Shown: positions 23,151 to 35,040 of the stretch, piece after piece
Layout of the letters: every line of letters starts with the position of its first letter
How positions within the stretch are numbered: position 1 is the stretch's first letter
From: Saccharum officinarum
Lineage: Eukaryota; Streptophyta; Magnoliopsida; Poales; Poaceae
Length of the DNA: 64,000 nt
Direction: 5' to 3'
NCBI GenBank assembly: GCA_020631735.1
Contig: CM036231.1
Coordinates: forward strand, 6,165,831-6,229,830
Program-made: the position numbers and the translations under genes
Notes under the pieces: model-generated
Databases searched by the model: none
Told to the model about the DNA's origin: nothing
Seen by the model: only the letters and a program-made list of their open reading frames with translations

Positions 23151-23635
23151 AGAACCTCTTTAGTGCAGATTCTTTCAAATGCCTTAAGGCTAAAAGAACT
23201 TCTTTAATGTTGATTCTTTCGATTGCCCGAGTGATAAAATATCAGTTCTTGTAGTGACAGCGGAATCAAAGATTGTAACCATGACAATCAAGAACATAAA
23301 TTGAAAGAAGCTGCTATAAATTTATCAGCAAGAACTGGCATTTCATCTAACACTTAAAGTGCAAACAATAGCGGTACAGAATAGCAATCCTAGAAAAATC
23401 ACCTAACCGGGCCTATCAGTAGCAAGCACATGCGTCCTCGGCGTGGTCATCGATGGAGGAGCGCTGGATGTCTTCGAGTGTGGCGAGCGAAGCAGGTGGC
23501 CGCCAGTGTCTAGGAGGGACTGCCGCTGCTACTGTGCGGATGTGTGCGGGGCGGAGCGGTTCCCCACTGGCTTCTCCACAATCCGTTGCCTGGGCAATGC
23601 AGAGATTGCATCTTTAGAATACTGTGGCGGTGGCG

Positions 23636-23749
23636 TACCATGTCGGTGCCGTACTCGATAGCCTGCTCGGTGTGGAAGGTGCTGTTCTTACCCATGATGC
23701 CCTAGCAGATCACACGGGTGCTCTTGTCAACGAAGACTGCCGGCGACGG
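23636..23749 (-). pseudogene. Captured fragment of succinyl-CoA ligase alpha subunit
   Basis: The minus strand reads PSPAVFVDKSTRVIC, a stop, then [20 protein letters not shown] and MV. This matches the N-terminal CoA-binding region of the mitochondrial succinyl-CoA ligase (ADP-forming) alpha subunit, whose normal sequence is [23 protein letters not shown]. The Gln codon has become TAG (23704-23702). The enzyme makes ATP from succinyl-CoA in the TCA cycle. Only about 37 codons are left, the usual continuation (GGVTPKKGG) is missing, and no His active-site region is present. The upstream stretch is open and Pro/His-rich but not recognisable. A transposon-captured, dead exon is the simplest reading. 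Confidence 0.85.
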
Positions 23750-23920
23750 CACGACAGCGGGCACCGCGGCGAAGTCCCGTGCGTGGAAGACCTCGTCCGC
23801 GTCGATGTCCGTATGGTGGCGGTTTGGCGGTGGCATGGCGAGGAGGTGGTGTGGATGGAAAGGGTAGGGGGTCGCTGCGTGGATGGAGGAATAGATGCAC
23901 GAGGGGAAGGCGGCAGTTGC

Positions 23921-24620
23921 TAGGTGCGATTGTCGGGCGCAGGTACCGCGCATGTGGGTAAGTTTTCATCAGTGAAAAAAATATCGAGTGGAGGCGACGT
24001 GGGAAGAGAGAAGCACGCATGTTTCATATGTTTCTGCCATTCTTTTTTTTTATGAGTCCACTTGTCAATGTAAGGTGGATATGAAGTTTTTCTGGTACCA
24101 ATGGATTTCTAATTCATGGGCTCCTTTATAGTATAGATAGATTATTATCCTTCTCTCATTTGGTTGCTTCTACGGTTTTACCTCAATGGAAAGGGAGGCC
24201 CGGTTGGTTTACCATGTCTTTTTTTAGAGAGAGAGGATTTAGACTAAAGTTTAGTAGATGTCTCATCGGCTAGGTGCGATTGTCGGGCGCGGGTACCGCG
24301 CATATGGGTAAGTTTTTCATCAGTGAAAAAAATATCGAGTGGAGGCGACGCGGGAAGAGAGAAGCACGCATGTTTCATATGTTCCTGCAATCCTTTTTTA
24401 TGAGTCCACTTGTCAATGTAAGGTGGATAGGAAGTTTTTCTGGTACCAATGGATTTCTAGTTCGTGGGCTCCTTTATAGTATAGATTATTATCCTTCTCT
24501 CATTTGGTTGCTTCTACGGTTTTACCTCAATGGAAAGGGAGGCCCGTTTGGTTTACCATCTTTTTTTTTTGAGAGAGAGGATTTAGGGGGTGTTCAGATC
24601 CATTGACTAATGTTTAGTAG
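23921..24620. repeat. 350-bp tandem duplication
   Basis: taggtgcgattgtcgggcgc starts both units (23921 and 24271) and about 95% identity continues for over 300 bases (gtaccgcgcat..., gagtccacttgtcaatgtaagg..., ggaaagggaggcccg). Unit 2 runs into a Tourist-like MITE at 24586. Unit 1 retains only scraps of the same MITE (gtttagtagatgtctcat), so the MITE was present before the duplication or was partly deleted in unit 1. Confidence 0.9.
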
Positions 24621-24814
24621 ATGTCTCATTGGGTATTTGATACTAATTAAAAAGACTAAACATGAACTAATTAGGCTTAATAGATTTGTCTCGTAAATTA
24701 GTCTTAATCTGTGCAATTAGTTTTGTAATTAGTCTACGCTTAATATTCTATGCATGTGTCTAAACATTCAATGGACATGGATTAAATTTTAGTAGGAGGG
24801 AACCAAACACCCCC
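24586..24814. mobile_element. Tourist-like (PIF/Harbinger) MITE, 229 bp
   Basis: Inverted termini GGGGGTGTTCAGATCC and GGGAACCAAACACCCCC with a TTA duplication on each side (24583-24585, 24815-24817). The interior has the usual 'aactaattaggcttaatag' theme. Confidence 0.9.
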
Positions 24815-25940
24815 TTACCTTACGTCTGACCGTTTGGGTTGTGCAGCCAGCTAGTGGCCTTTTTTTTACTCAGAGCGTTTTTTGTGTGATTAAACGTACC
24901 TGTATTACTGGATAAAGAAAGCATACAAATACGCATATAAATACAGATACGCTCGAGGAGGATACATAGACACCTGTCCTAGCCATCTTACACAAAAGGC
25001 CCCTAAAAATACAAAATACATTGAGGTTCCAGGACCTTGTGCTTCCCGAAAATGCCAGAAGTCTCCACCGACCGCCACCGTCGATCCATCGCTAGCCACC
25101 ATCGTCGAAAGAGATGCCATGGCCACCCCAGATCAGGAGGAGCCCCATCACATCAAAGCTTTGAAGTGAGCTGCAATAGACACCCGACGCCAAGGCCAGG
25201 ATGAAATCGCCGTTGAAAGAACATCGGCTGGGGATACACCTCGAGCCCCTCTGCCCCTGGATCGAAGCTCACCGACGACTCGTGCCGTAGGAAGCTCGAG
25301 CTCGATCCGCACTCCAGCTTGCCGCACCGCCCACAGCCTCCGCTGTACCCTTGACAAAACGCGCCGCCGTTACCACCACCTCAACGAGATGACAGAGCAA
25401 CCAATCGCGCGGATTCCTACACAGGGGACTCGCCATATCCCCTCTTCCCTGGTCCTGCCGTTGACGTTGGAGGAGAACGCCAAAGGGGCGAGGAAGAGAC
25501 CGGCGAATCTTATTCCCCTGTGACGCCGCCACCACTGCCAGGAAGAGGAAGCCGCAGAGAGCTATGCCTCTGACCTAGATATAAAACTACCTAGTCTATA
25601 TACAACCGCACGGTGATTCACCAGTCCTCCTCGCTCTCCGGCGCCTTTCCGGCCGCCAGAGAGGAAAGGGACCGGCGGAATCGCCGCCTGCTCCACCTCC
25701 TTTTTGCCCCTGTACTGTAGCAGTGTTGAAGAGACGAGAGGAGAGGAAGTCCACCTCTTGTCGTTTTGAGCTTGGGTTAAGCTCGGTCCAGGAAAGAAAA
25801 AACCCCGCTCTACCTGAGCTTGAAAAACATGAACAGGTGGGCTACGGCCCCCTCGTGGTGCACTGCCCCACCTCACCACTAGCAAGGCCCAATAACAGAT
25901 AAAATGCACACATTTGAGACAAAAGAAAAAAAGGAATTTC
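24815..25940. other. GC-mixed stretch, no gene accepted
   Basis: Open frames of 60-175 codons on the minus strand are low in recognisable content. The text resembles the untranslated leader of a retroelement (Arg/Pro-rich frames, many short repeats of cgccg) but no LTR, primer site or coding motif was found. Homology to segmental copy 1 begins near 25950. Confidence 0.3.
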
Positions 25941-27008
25941 CCCTGAAAAAAATTTTGAGACAAAAGAATTATTTGGTCGTATATTTCTGCGCTTCGTACA
26001 TGTACTCGTAATAATATAGACCGTTTTGCTATCAAAAAGCAATAAGCCTTGTTAAGGAAGAAATAAGTTTTGTTCATGTGTTCCAATCCTATTAAGAAAG
26101 AAGTTTACTACAAATCCACGGAGCATTTTTTTTGGGAGAAGTAAAGGATTTAACAAAAGGTTTCGGTTAGATAAAATTGATAATGTGGAAGCCAGAGACA
26201 GCCAAAAATACCATTTTTCCCCCTTTGTTCGGTGTGGAAACCAAACCATGGCGTCTTGACCCTCCTTGGGGGCGTATGCTCAAATCAATTATATTATTGT
26301 AGTACAAGGGTCTGGTCACAAAAATGTATGGGAGAGAAGTGCAATATGAACACAGAAAATTTCGCGCGCACATTCCCACACGTCGACACTTGGCTGGTTA
26401 GCTAAAGATGACACCTGGAAATTTCTCCCATATCTTCACTACTTCTACTATCTCTGTCGATATATTCTCTGCTCCTTCGGTCCTAAAAGGAATACAATTC
26501 TCACCTCCTAAGAAATCAAACAATTTTAACTTTAATCAAATCTATACAAAAATTACTAATATTTATGACACTGAATAAGTATCGTTAGATTAATTATAAC
26601 ATATATTTTTGTAGTCAACCTAATTGAAGACATAAGAGTTGATATTATTATTTATGTAAACTTGATCAAATTTAAAATTTTAACTTATTGTTGTTGTTGT
26701 TGAACGAGTAGTTCTGTATATATATAAATAATAAAACGGTACTGTACATTGCACTGCATCGTCGCTACGCAAGAAGTAAAGCCGCTGGTGGGAAGCTTCC
26801 GTCAACCTGCTGACGCAAACGTACATGCATCGATTTGTCCGTGTCCGCCCGACCGAGCGCGCACGACTCACGAACACTGCGTACATCCGGCACCAATGAA
26901 CCACCACCACGTACACCACCCCAAAAAACAATAGAGTGTCACCCGCCACGCGCACGGCACCACCGCACCACGACGGTTGCGGAACAGCCTCCTCCAGGAT
27001 CAGGAGGC

Positions 27009-27014
27009 TATAAA
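27009..27014 (+). promoter_or_regulatory. TATA box of gene B
   Basis: TATAAA in aggctataaaccca, 86 bases before the ATG, in the same relative position as in gene A. Confidence 0.75.
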
Positions 27015-27094
27015 CCCACGTTAGCGCCTCCCGGCCAACGGCAAGCCGTCGCCCGGCCACTCCAAACCCCCAGATCCTCCCCCCACCGACCACC

Positions 27095-27706
27095 ATGGTG
27101 ACAGCAGTTTTCGCCGCCGCTGTCGTCGACCTGTGCGCGGCGTTCATCGCCCTCGACATCTTCCCCTTCCTCGACGCGCAGCTGGGTGCGGATCCATCGG
27201 CTCAAGCCGCACTGCTCGACAGCGTGGTCGAGCTGCTGCTGCCGCTGGCGGCGCTGGGGGCCCTCGCCACTGCCGCCGCGGCCATCTACCGCTATCTGCA
27301 GCACTCCGCGGCTGCGGCCGCCGGAGCTGCCGGGAGCCGCCGCCTCTGTCGACTCTTCGCTATTCTGTGCGCCTCGGTTGGCACCCTCGAGTTTTTCTTC
27401 TTCGTGCACGTGCAGCCTGCAGGGGTGGGCGGCGATGTTGGTGCGCGTGCGCAAGCTCGCGCGCTCGGGCTGGCTGCTGCCCGTGTGCTCCCAGCGGCAG
27501 CGGTCGCGACCTTCTTTCTCGGGATGGCGCTGATCATCGTCGGGCACATCCGCGCCGGCGACGAAGGTGGTGGCGGAGCCTTCGCCGCGGACGGGCATAT
27601 CCAGGGGCAGGGGGCCGTGTCGTTCCTCACCAAGACGGCCTTAGCAGCGGCGGCGGCCCTCATCTGGCTCACGGCCTTGGCGCTCTGCGGCGACAGCGGC
27701 ATGTAA
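27095..27706 (+). CDS. Gene B: intact member of a ~200-residue multi-helix membrane-protein family
   Basis: The open frame of 203 codons starts at an ATG in strong plant context (accaccATGGtg), 86 bases after a TATA box. Hydrophobic segments lie at about residues 3-24, 44-66, 85-106, 123-151 and 181-199, so it should be an integral membrane protein with four or five helices. A Gly-rich loop (HIRAGDEGGGGA, about 151-162) and the preceding RVLPAAAVATFFLG are shared with copy C and are the family signature. A consensus donor (gtaagt, 27703) overlaps the terminal ATGTAA. If spliced to the acceptor at 28514, the product ends Gly-Met-Tyr instead. I cannot name the family. It is likely the functional sister of pseudogene A. 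No catalytic motif is visible. Confidence 0.75.
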   Translation: MVTAVFAAAVVDLCAAFIALDIFPFLDAQLGADPSAQAALLDSVVELLLPLAALGALATAAAAIYRYLQHSAAAAAGAAGSRRLCRLFAILCASVGTLEFFFFVHVQPAGVGGDVGARAQARALGLAAARVLPAAAVATFFLGMALIIVGHIRAGDEGGGGAFAADGHIQGQGAVSFLTKTALAAAAALIWLTALALCGDSGM

Positions 27707-30123
27707 GTTTCCTCAAACTTCCCACCGGCCACCGCCCTCAGCCCCTCACCGTGCCCCGGCACCGCCGCACCGCCCACGTTGGTCCGACGCCGCGCCACCA
27801 CCTCCGAGGCTCTTAGTCTCCGATCCCTTTTCCACCAGCAGCGAGCAGCGCGGCGCCCCCCTTGTCGCCAGTCGCCACACTGCGCCGTGCTTCCTTCCAT
27901 CTCGCCTTTAACCCCTCTTGCTGGGATGCATCATGCTTCATGCACACCCCCACGAAGGCACGGACCCGCCGCCCCGCCCACCTGCGGACGCCGACCAGTC
28001 TACCACAGTCCACAGGTCGACCGTGCTCCCTGATCTCCGTGGCCTGTGGCCTGTGCCCTGTGGGAAGCTGGGAGCCCCACCTCAAACCCCTAACCTCCGA
28101 CGGAGATTCGCGCTTCCTGCCCTCCCCACCGCATGCTGCTGTGCCGGAGCTATACCTGCTGGCGCGCTCGTCCGATCCGAGTGCGAGACAGCAAGCGCAT
28201 TAGCAATATCCTTCGCCCAGAGACAGGCGACGGCAAGGGACTAGTCACTGTTAATTACCCGTTGGAGGCTTGAACACGTTTTCGAATTCAACTTCAGTAT
28301 TTTCATTTCCCCATACAATAGAATTGTCATTGGCTCGGATGATTAATGTTTGGTGATCAACCAATAATCACTAGCCTTTTATTATATTGTACGTTGTTAC
28401 GTTATACAGTATATACAATCTTATTTACACTTTACAGTAGATTGCTTATTTCCCTTTTTTTGCAAATTTTGGTTAATTTGGTGGATAAGATGTTGGTAAT
28501 TTTGGGTTTTGCAGGTACTGAAAGAAAGCTCTGGACGAAGAGGTGCTGGCTATAGTTAATGTTCATCTTTGGGAGATCCCTGACACTGCCATCTGCAGAA
28601 GAGACTTTAGCTACATCTCCACAATGAACTTCGTCATATGTATTTATATTCAGATGAATGTTATACTGAATATGGCCGTGGTGGTTATTTTATTGTTACT
28701 ATGGGAATCGTCGAGTTAAGGTTGAAACATTGAGCTGGTGTGTCTATTATTTAGGGTATATAAACGTGTCTATGAATCGGTTACCATTTGGTACTACTAA
28801 ATATGGAAATCTGTGGTCATTTAATATGATGCAATCTTATGTCTAGTGCATGTGCCTTGTCTTGCTGATTTTACTAATCTGAGGTATTCGTATTGGTGAC
28901 CTGTTATATGCAAATGTGAAAATGGTTTGGCCTTTTCCTATGCTGGAAGAGATCCATTTCTTTCCACTTACAGGTTGAGATTTGGATCTCGTTTGACACC
29001 CAGTATTGAAGAGCAACATGGGGAAGGGAGGAGCTATGCAGGTTACGTTTACGGTTTCCCTCTCTCTGCAACTTGGAGATCTGACTTCATCTCTCGATTT
29101 GGAGTTTCAGTTGGCTCTGAAGTTTGGGGGCTTGTTGGGGTTATCTAAGTTTAGTTAGTTATATGTTCCATTTTCTTTGGTTAGATATTTATCTGGCTTC
29201 TGTCCAGGTTGTGTGTTAGGACACATCCTCTTTGCTCTTAAAAAATTGAAGTAAATGCTCATAATTACTGTGATTGTCTTTCTTTGTTTTTCTGTTGTGT
29301 GCAGGTAACGATTGAGGCCTAAGCATTCCTTTCAGCTTAACCTTGATCATATCACAGCCCAGAAACAAAGATATGATGAAATGAGACCATTGAATGAAAA
29401 CTTAGGCGTCTTTCCAAACTTCTTAATGACTTGAGTGTGGCAAAGTGGTAGCTCCTAATTGCATCTTAATGAAAACAAAGCATGCTCTAATTGCATCTTT
29501 TTTTGTCATGCTTTCTATATATAGACCTTGTGTAGCTCTATTGCAATCTGTTTGTGGCTACTGGATAGTTCTTATTGGTCATGCAATTTTCTGAGATTAG
29601 TGATCAGATCACTATGGAATTGCATATTTCTATACTTTGTTGATGACCCTATTGATCTACTCATAATAGGATTATCAAGATAAAGTCTGATTGTATTCTA
29701 TATTAGTTTTGAGATTTCTGTGGTCCAAGAAGTAACTACAAAATTACAAATATGGAGATACCAAATTACTATAATTTTGTGATACTTCTTGTGACCTCGC
29801 AACCATATAGTTTTTTTTTCCTTTTCATTCGTTTACAAGACTTTGGCTAATGTTAAAATCCAGAGGTAATATATAAAAATCCCCTTATTCTCTAAATGTT
29901 TCAGTTGCATGCTGAAATTTCATTGATTATTTTGTTTTCATTTTTGTCTTGTGCAGGTAGCATCAAGGTGTGAGTACATTCGTTCAACCCCATTTTGATT
30001 ATTTGTAAGTTTGCCTCTGCACCTAATCATAGTAAGACCATATATAGACCACTTGGGCTTCTTTGGAATGTGTTAGGAGTGCATAACATTATTTGTGTTT
30101 ATCTTTTCTTGGTATCAAACCTT
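27707..30123 (+). other. 3' tail of gene B, first part (intron 1 and exon-like pieces)
   Basis: Likely intron 1 spans 27703-28514 and ends at ttttgcag. The exon from 28515 starts GTACTGAAAG and includes the TGA that closes the frame. Later exon-like pieces are near 28976-29039 (GTTGAGATTTGG...ATGCAG), 29305-29380 and 29956-30005. They match those of gene A. The tail is cut by a Mutator-like element and continues at 35041. Confidence 0.5.
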
Positions 30124-30227
30124 GAGACTCTTTACCATGGTTGGAATTGGTTCCTATCGGTTTTCATCGGTTGTGCAAAATATTGCATTTAGCTAATTTT
30201 ATTCGTTTAAGGGTAGTATGATAATTG

Positions 30228-32130
30228 AGCTCTTCCGTGTCCCCACTCCACCACCCGAACACGCTCGCTGAAGGGGTCACGCACCTCCCGTCTCCTCTCC
30301 CACCAAATCTCATGCCGAAGATTATAAAAAAATCTCGCGCTGAAGCCAACCCTTGCCGCCACCGCCGCCTGCTCTCCCTCGACCTCGCACAGCGCCGCCG
30401 CCGCCGCCGGCCTGCCCTCGCCCTCAATCGTCGCCGCCACCGAGCCTGTCGCTCCTCCCTCCTCCCTCCTCCCCGGCGCACCCGCCGACTCATCGGCCCC
30501 TGCGCCCCTACCTAGCTCGTGGCCCCCGTGCCGTCGTCGCAGACGCCGAGGAGATGGCCTTGGCCCCCTCCGTTCGCCTCCGCCGCTGTGCCCGCCGTCG
30601 ACATCGCTCGCCCCCATCCCTGCCGTCGACAGTGCTCGCCCGGTCGCCCCCGCGTCCCGGTCCCTTCCGGAGGTCAGCGTCCGCCCCCGTCCGCGTGGAG
30701 AACTCTCCGAACTGGATCCGGTCGAGCTCCAATCGCGGAAGGCCAAGGTTGCTCTCCTCTGCACTTGTTTTGCATTTGATTTACCTCTTATGTCGAACTT
30801 AGGAAAAAAAATTGGCAGAGAAAAACTAGTAATTTTGCTTTGCTTTACTTTTAGATCCAGTTTTACAGAGAAAAATTCAACAACCAGCTATCATGTAACC
30901 TTTTTTTTTCTTAATGAAGCATCTGTCATGTAATGCAAACATGTTTAGATGCTTTCTCCTTGTTTACATGTTTTGACATTGTTGTACACTGCTGCTAGTT
31001 ATTATATTTGTTCACTAGAGTAATGTTGTTCCATTTTTTAAAAGTAGTAGAGAAGCTGAGAAGTTGCACACAATCTGAGTAGCAAATATTTAGCCACGTT
31101 ATTGCAGCCGAGATCCCTTTTTTTGATGAACATCATTGCGCATGACTAAATAAATGGTCAAAAATATTATGCAACGTGTGTGCATATGGGCAACAAATAA
31201 GCTTGTTTTAGTTGCTATGTCTAATTTTCTATGATGAAAACTCCCAGTTGCAGCTATAACCGAATTACTGACAGGAATTTGTGTTCATTGCAGGGCTCGC
31301 CAACTTCTCAATAATAGGTTTGGCTCCTTCCTTCACACTCATGTCAATTGAGGCATTGGTTTCCAGTACTCTTTTTGTTGCTAAACTGAAAAATTCAGTT
31401 TGTGAAGGAGCTTTTATCTGCTGCCTTCAGTAGTTCAGTCACTATGATGATACACGGGGTGACTTTATGGAACCTTTTACTTGGGTTAATCTTCACTCTA
31501 AAAAATGTTCAAATTAGTGCTTATGAAATGAAAGTAAAATTGTGTGTCAAATTTGTCTTTCTGAAAATTTACATTCTTTTGATCATTTATCCTCAAATTG
31601 TAGTGTCTGGGTTTTAGAGTGCAATCTATCCAGGTGCTTTCCCCTAATATGAATTGGTTAATCAAAATGTTTAGCGTGATTACGAGTCTATGACTATGAA
31701 CTAGTATACAAGTGAGTAAGATCCTGCTCTGCATCACCATGAGTAATTTAGTCCTGCTATTCTGTCTTTTCCACCTAACCTCCATGGTTACAATGTGTTC
31801 AAGATACTGTACTGTATGTCTCCCAATCTATCCTTGGCCAAAAATGATGGGAGTATTTGGATATTCTCTTTTTACCATCTATGAAATGTATGATGCTGTT
31901 GATTAGTCATTCCAAACTTTTTACTTGCCTCAATAGTAGAATATATACGTTGAGCTAGCTGACACCAATTTGTAGGAAAACACTGTAGTATTTGATCAAT
32001 GCCAGTTTTCAATTTTTTGTTATCTGTCTGAATCATTAGCACTGTTAGCAAGGAATGCAATGCAACCGAAACTCCCTATTTTTGACTAATAGCTGATTGA
32101 TGCAGGCTAAAATGCCGCTGGAGAATTGAG
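30228..32130 (+). CDS. Putative captured gene 1 inside the Mutator-like element (gapped exons)
   Basis: A GC-rich exon-like block (about 30228-30747) rich in Pro, Arg and Ala codons ends at a donor (ggccaag|gttgct). Candidate next exons are 31294-31317 (attgcag|GGCTCGCC...AATAG|gtttgg) and 32106 onward (gatgcag|GCTAAAATG). Composition changes sharply from GC-rich exon to AT-rich intron, as in native grass genes. The frame of exon 1 is ambiguous and no domain is recognisable. The exon chain is a hypothesis from splice signals only, so the product is unknown and the gene may be incomplete. Confidence 0.3.
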
Positions 32131-32560
32131 CTATCTTTGCTTCCCCAAAGAAGCTACATGACAGCACCCTGACTATGAATCCTTGATGCAACTCTAGGTC
32201 GATCTCACGGCAAGGCTATGGCTCCACCAGCTACTGCATAACATCATGATGATGTCAAACGGTGGAGGCGGCCCTCACCCTGTCCTGGGTCGTGCCATGG
32301 GGGTGTGAATGAAGCCGGTCGTGAAAACTTAAATCATCTGTCAAGACCCAAGAGCGTTCCTTGTAGTTGTAGGTAGTAAGTAACCATTGGGGAAGCAATC
32401 GTGGTTCACCCTTTTGGAGGGAAAAAGCTTTGTACTGTTTGGATAGCAAAGAGAATAGTACTTTTAAAAAAAATAGTACCTTTTTCGCTTTGGAGCTTAG
32501 TGTTTAGCGTTGTAAAAAAAACCATCTTAATTTAGCGTCTTAGTTTGACACAGCACTCCC

Positions 32561-32873
32561 ATCACTTCCATAAATAACACAGCACTCATAGTAACACAGC
32601 ACTCTCAAACTGATTTCAAATTCAATTCAGCCAATGCCAAATTTTGTACAAAAGCTAAAAGTAGAGAAAAAAAACCTAAACAAAAATAATAAATAGGAGT
32701 ATCATCCATCACTTCCATAAATAACACAGCACTCATAGTAACACAGCACTCTCAAACTGATTTCAAATTCAATTCAGCCAATGCCAAATTTTGTACAAAA
32801 GCTAAAAGTAGAGAAAAAAAACCTAAACAAAAATAATAAATAGGAGTATCATCCATCACTTCCATAAATAACA
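32561..32873. repeat. 147-bp tandem repeat, two full units and a partial third
   Basis: atcacttccataaataacac starts the units at 32561, 32708 and 32855. The first two are essentially identical through cacagcactcatag..., caaattcaattcagccaatg and ccaaattttgtacaaaagc. It lies inside the Mutator-like element between the two putative captured genes. Confidence 0.95.
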
Positions 32874-32928
32874 ATTCGGTTCATCCAAAGTAGCAAAAAA
32901 ATTTGAACCAGCAACATCTCGTCCTGCA

Positions 32929-34653
32929 TTAGTCGTCCATTAGCACATCCGCATTAGACGTTTCCGCTTCTTCAGATTGCTCATCGGACTCCCATGGAAG
33001 ATATGCTTCTATGTTATCCTGCATTACAAGTCCATTAGATGTTATAATATCAGTGCTGGAAGTCTATATTCTTTACAGTTTAAAAAGAAACACACAGCAA
33101 AGGTACTGGAAGTGTTGAACATAAAAAGAGGGTGTAAGCAACAATATGCATTTTCTATGTTGTTAGTAGATCTTTTTAAAACCCAAGCCTGGTGCTTTTG
33201 AGTATCAGCTGCCATTCTCCATATCATCATTATCACCATATCGATCCTCCTGGCGTGAGCGCGCAGTTAGAGAAAGATGTGCATGCTCATCCATGGCAAG
33301 CATCTCAAAGTAACTTTTTACTGAAATATTAGAGCTTGAACCTTCATGAGATGAGTTCGGGTCTATATCAGTATATGTCAGTTTACAACAAGCGTTTAAG
33401 ATATTGAGTATTACAGCAATTCTATCATCTGAAAATAACAAGAATGGTAAGGTTTCATCTCAGTCTGGGACAACCAGGGCCTTAACTCTTGTTCAAGTGC
33501 CTTTCGAACTGAGCGTTACACTAAATAAATGGTCAATGATATTATGCAACGTGTGTGCATACATGATACAGCACTATGTCAAGAGTGATGCACAGTGATC
33601 CTAATGTCGTGCCCTTTCAAATACAACTTATTCATTCTCTCAGGTGATTAGGAGAATGTGCATTATGCAAAATCATATACACTTACACGTTACCCTATGA
33701 CTCCGCTCTTTCAAATATGAACTGATTTGATTGCCCCAAACAATTACGAATGCATATCTGTTGAAATTCAACTGCAGCTATCTAGTTTTCACACTAAGTA
33801 AAAACAGGCGTAATTAATCCAATCTACAATAGAGGTCTCTTACACCCACAAAAAGACCTACCACTACAATAACCATGTCCAAATCACAAGCAATTACATA
33901 CCAGAACCGGGGTGATGCTAAAATGGGGCTTTTCACAGCTAATTACGTTCGGATTAATCAAGTTAGTGCCTAATTGTGTCTCTGTTAAGGAGAATTAGTC
34001 ACGGTTAGGCCTAATTGAACCTCAGCAACTACCGATTTCATGTCAAATTGAGATGCAAATTGGGGCCTGGGTTTTCAGATCAGCAGTAAGGAGGGGAACG
34101 AGCAAATCAAGTCCAATTGCAATGAAATCCCCAAATTCCTGAAACCCTAAATAAAAAAAATCAACGAATTGGACCCCTAAGCTCTACTGAGAAGGCCTGG
34201 GATGACGTTACCTTGGCCCGGGTTGCCGTTGCCCTCAGGATTCTGGCATGGCAGCGCCATCAGAGCAGCATAAGGCCACCGGACTGCTGCCGCCGCCGCT
34301 AAGGCCAGCTCGTGCGCTGATGGCCCTGCCCGCGCGCGTTGCTCCGTGAAAAAGACGCCGCCAACGCCGCGGGGAACTCGCCGCCACCGCGCCGCTGCGC
34401 AAGAGGCCCCGCGCGCTGCGCTACTGGCCCCGGTCGTGCACGCGCCGACACCGTTCCCGCTGCTGCCGGCGCTGGGTCGCCGCCGCCGCCGCCACACCCA
34501 GCTGCAGCAGATCGAGCACAGATGTGAGATGCAGATTCCATCACCGGCGGCGAAGGATGGCATGGGCGCGGGCGTGTCCGCGGGCGCCGCTGTCTTCTTC
34601 ACGTACATCGCGACGGCGCGAGGTCGGGAGCCCCTGCGGGAGGCAGGCAGCAA
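32929..34653 (-). CDS. Putative captured gene 2 inside the Mutator-like element (gapped exons)
   Basis: On the minus strand a GC-rich first exon (about 34653-34212, Ala/Arg-rich, containing MPSFAAGDGICISHLCSICC) ends at a good donor (ggccaag|gtaacg). An internal exon candidate (about 33325-33205) reads KSYFEMLAMDEHAHLSLTAR then SRQEDRYGDNDDMENG. The last exon is the clearest: acceptor aatgcag, then 33018-32929 reading DNIEAYLPWESDEQSEEAET, SNADVLMDD and TAA. The acidic tail and clean splice sites look like a real gene's end, and the gene converges on putative gene 1. Family not recognised. Joining between exons is inferred. It could be a whole captured gene or pieces of several. Confidence 0.4.
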
Positions 34654-35040
34654 CGGAGGAGGATGCAGTCAATCGGTGTGTATGACCGGTGGCCAACATG
34701 AACCCTAGAAATTAAACGTTAATCTAACTATATTACTTCAATTATTCATCCTAACTATAATACTCTTTTTGCAATTATACATTTACCGTTTCACCCTTCA
34801 TTAAAAAAAAGAACTACGAAAAAGGAATTACCACCCTTCTGATTGGGGGTGCTAATCTCCTCAATTTCGGAGGCGATGGAAGCCGACGTGATGCATATGG
34901 GCCCACCCGCTATAGACACACCAATCGGTTCCCATCGCCTTACTCCCCATCGCTTCTCATCGCTTCTCATGTTCTGGGCCCACCGGTCATAGACACACCA
35001 ATCGGTTCCCATCGCCTCTCCAACCATTGTAAAAATTCTC

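Larger units (their letters stand above)
30124..35040. mobile_element. Mutator-like (Pack-MULE-type) element, 4.9 kb
   Basis: Exact 9-bp target duplication TCAAACCTT (30115-30123 and 35041-35049). Read inward, the ends are GAGACTCTTTACCATGGTTG and GAGAATTTTTACAATGGTTG, 19 of the first 22 positions matching. In copy 1 the site is uninterrupted (ggtatcaaacctggtgtgtctc, about 14631). No MURA-type transposase (zinc finger, DDE domain) is seen. The interior has GC-rich exon-like starts at both ends facing inward, so it looks like a gene-carrying Pack-MULE. Inner terminal repeats include tandem 'cacaccaatcggttcccatcgc' copies at about 34915 and 34994. Confidence 0.9.

Noticed and set aside
30207..30764. 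185-codon minus frame opposite putative captured gene 1
   Set aside because: Splice signals at the block's edge fit the plus strand; the minus frame is its GC-rich shadow.
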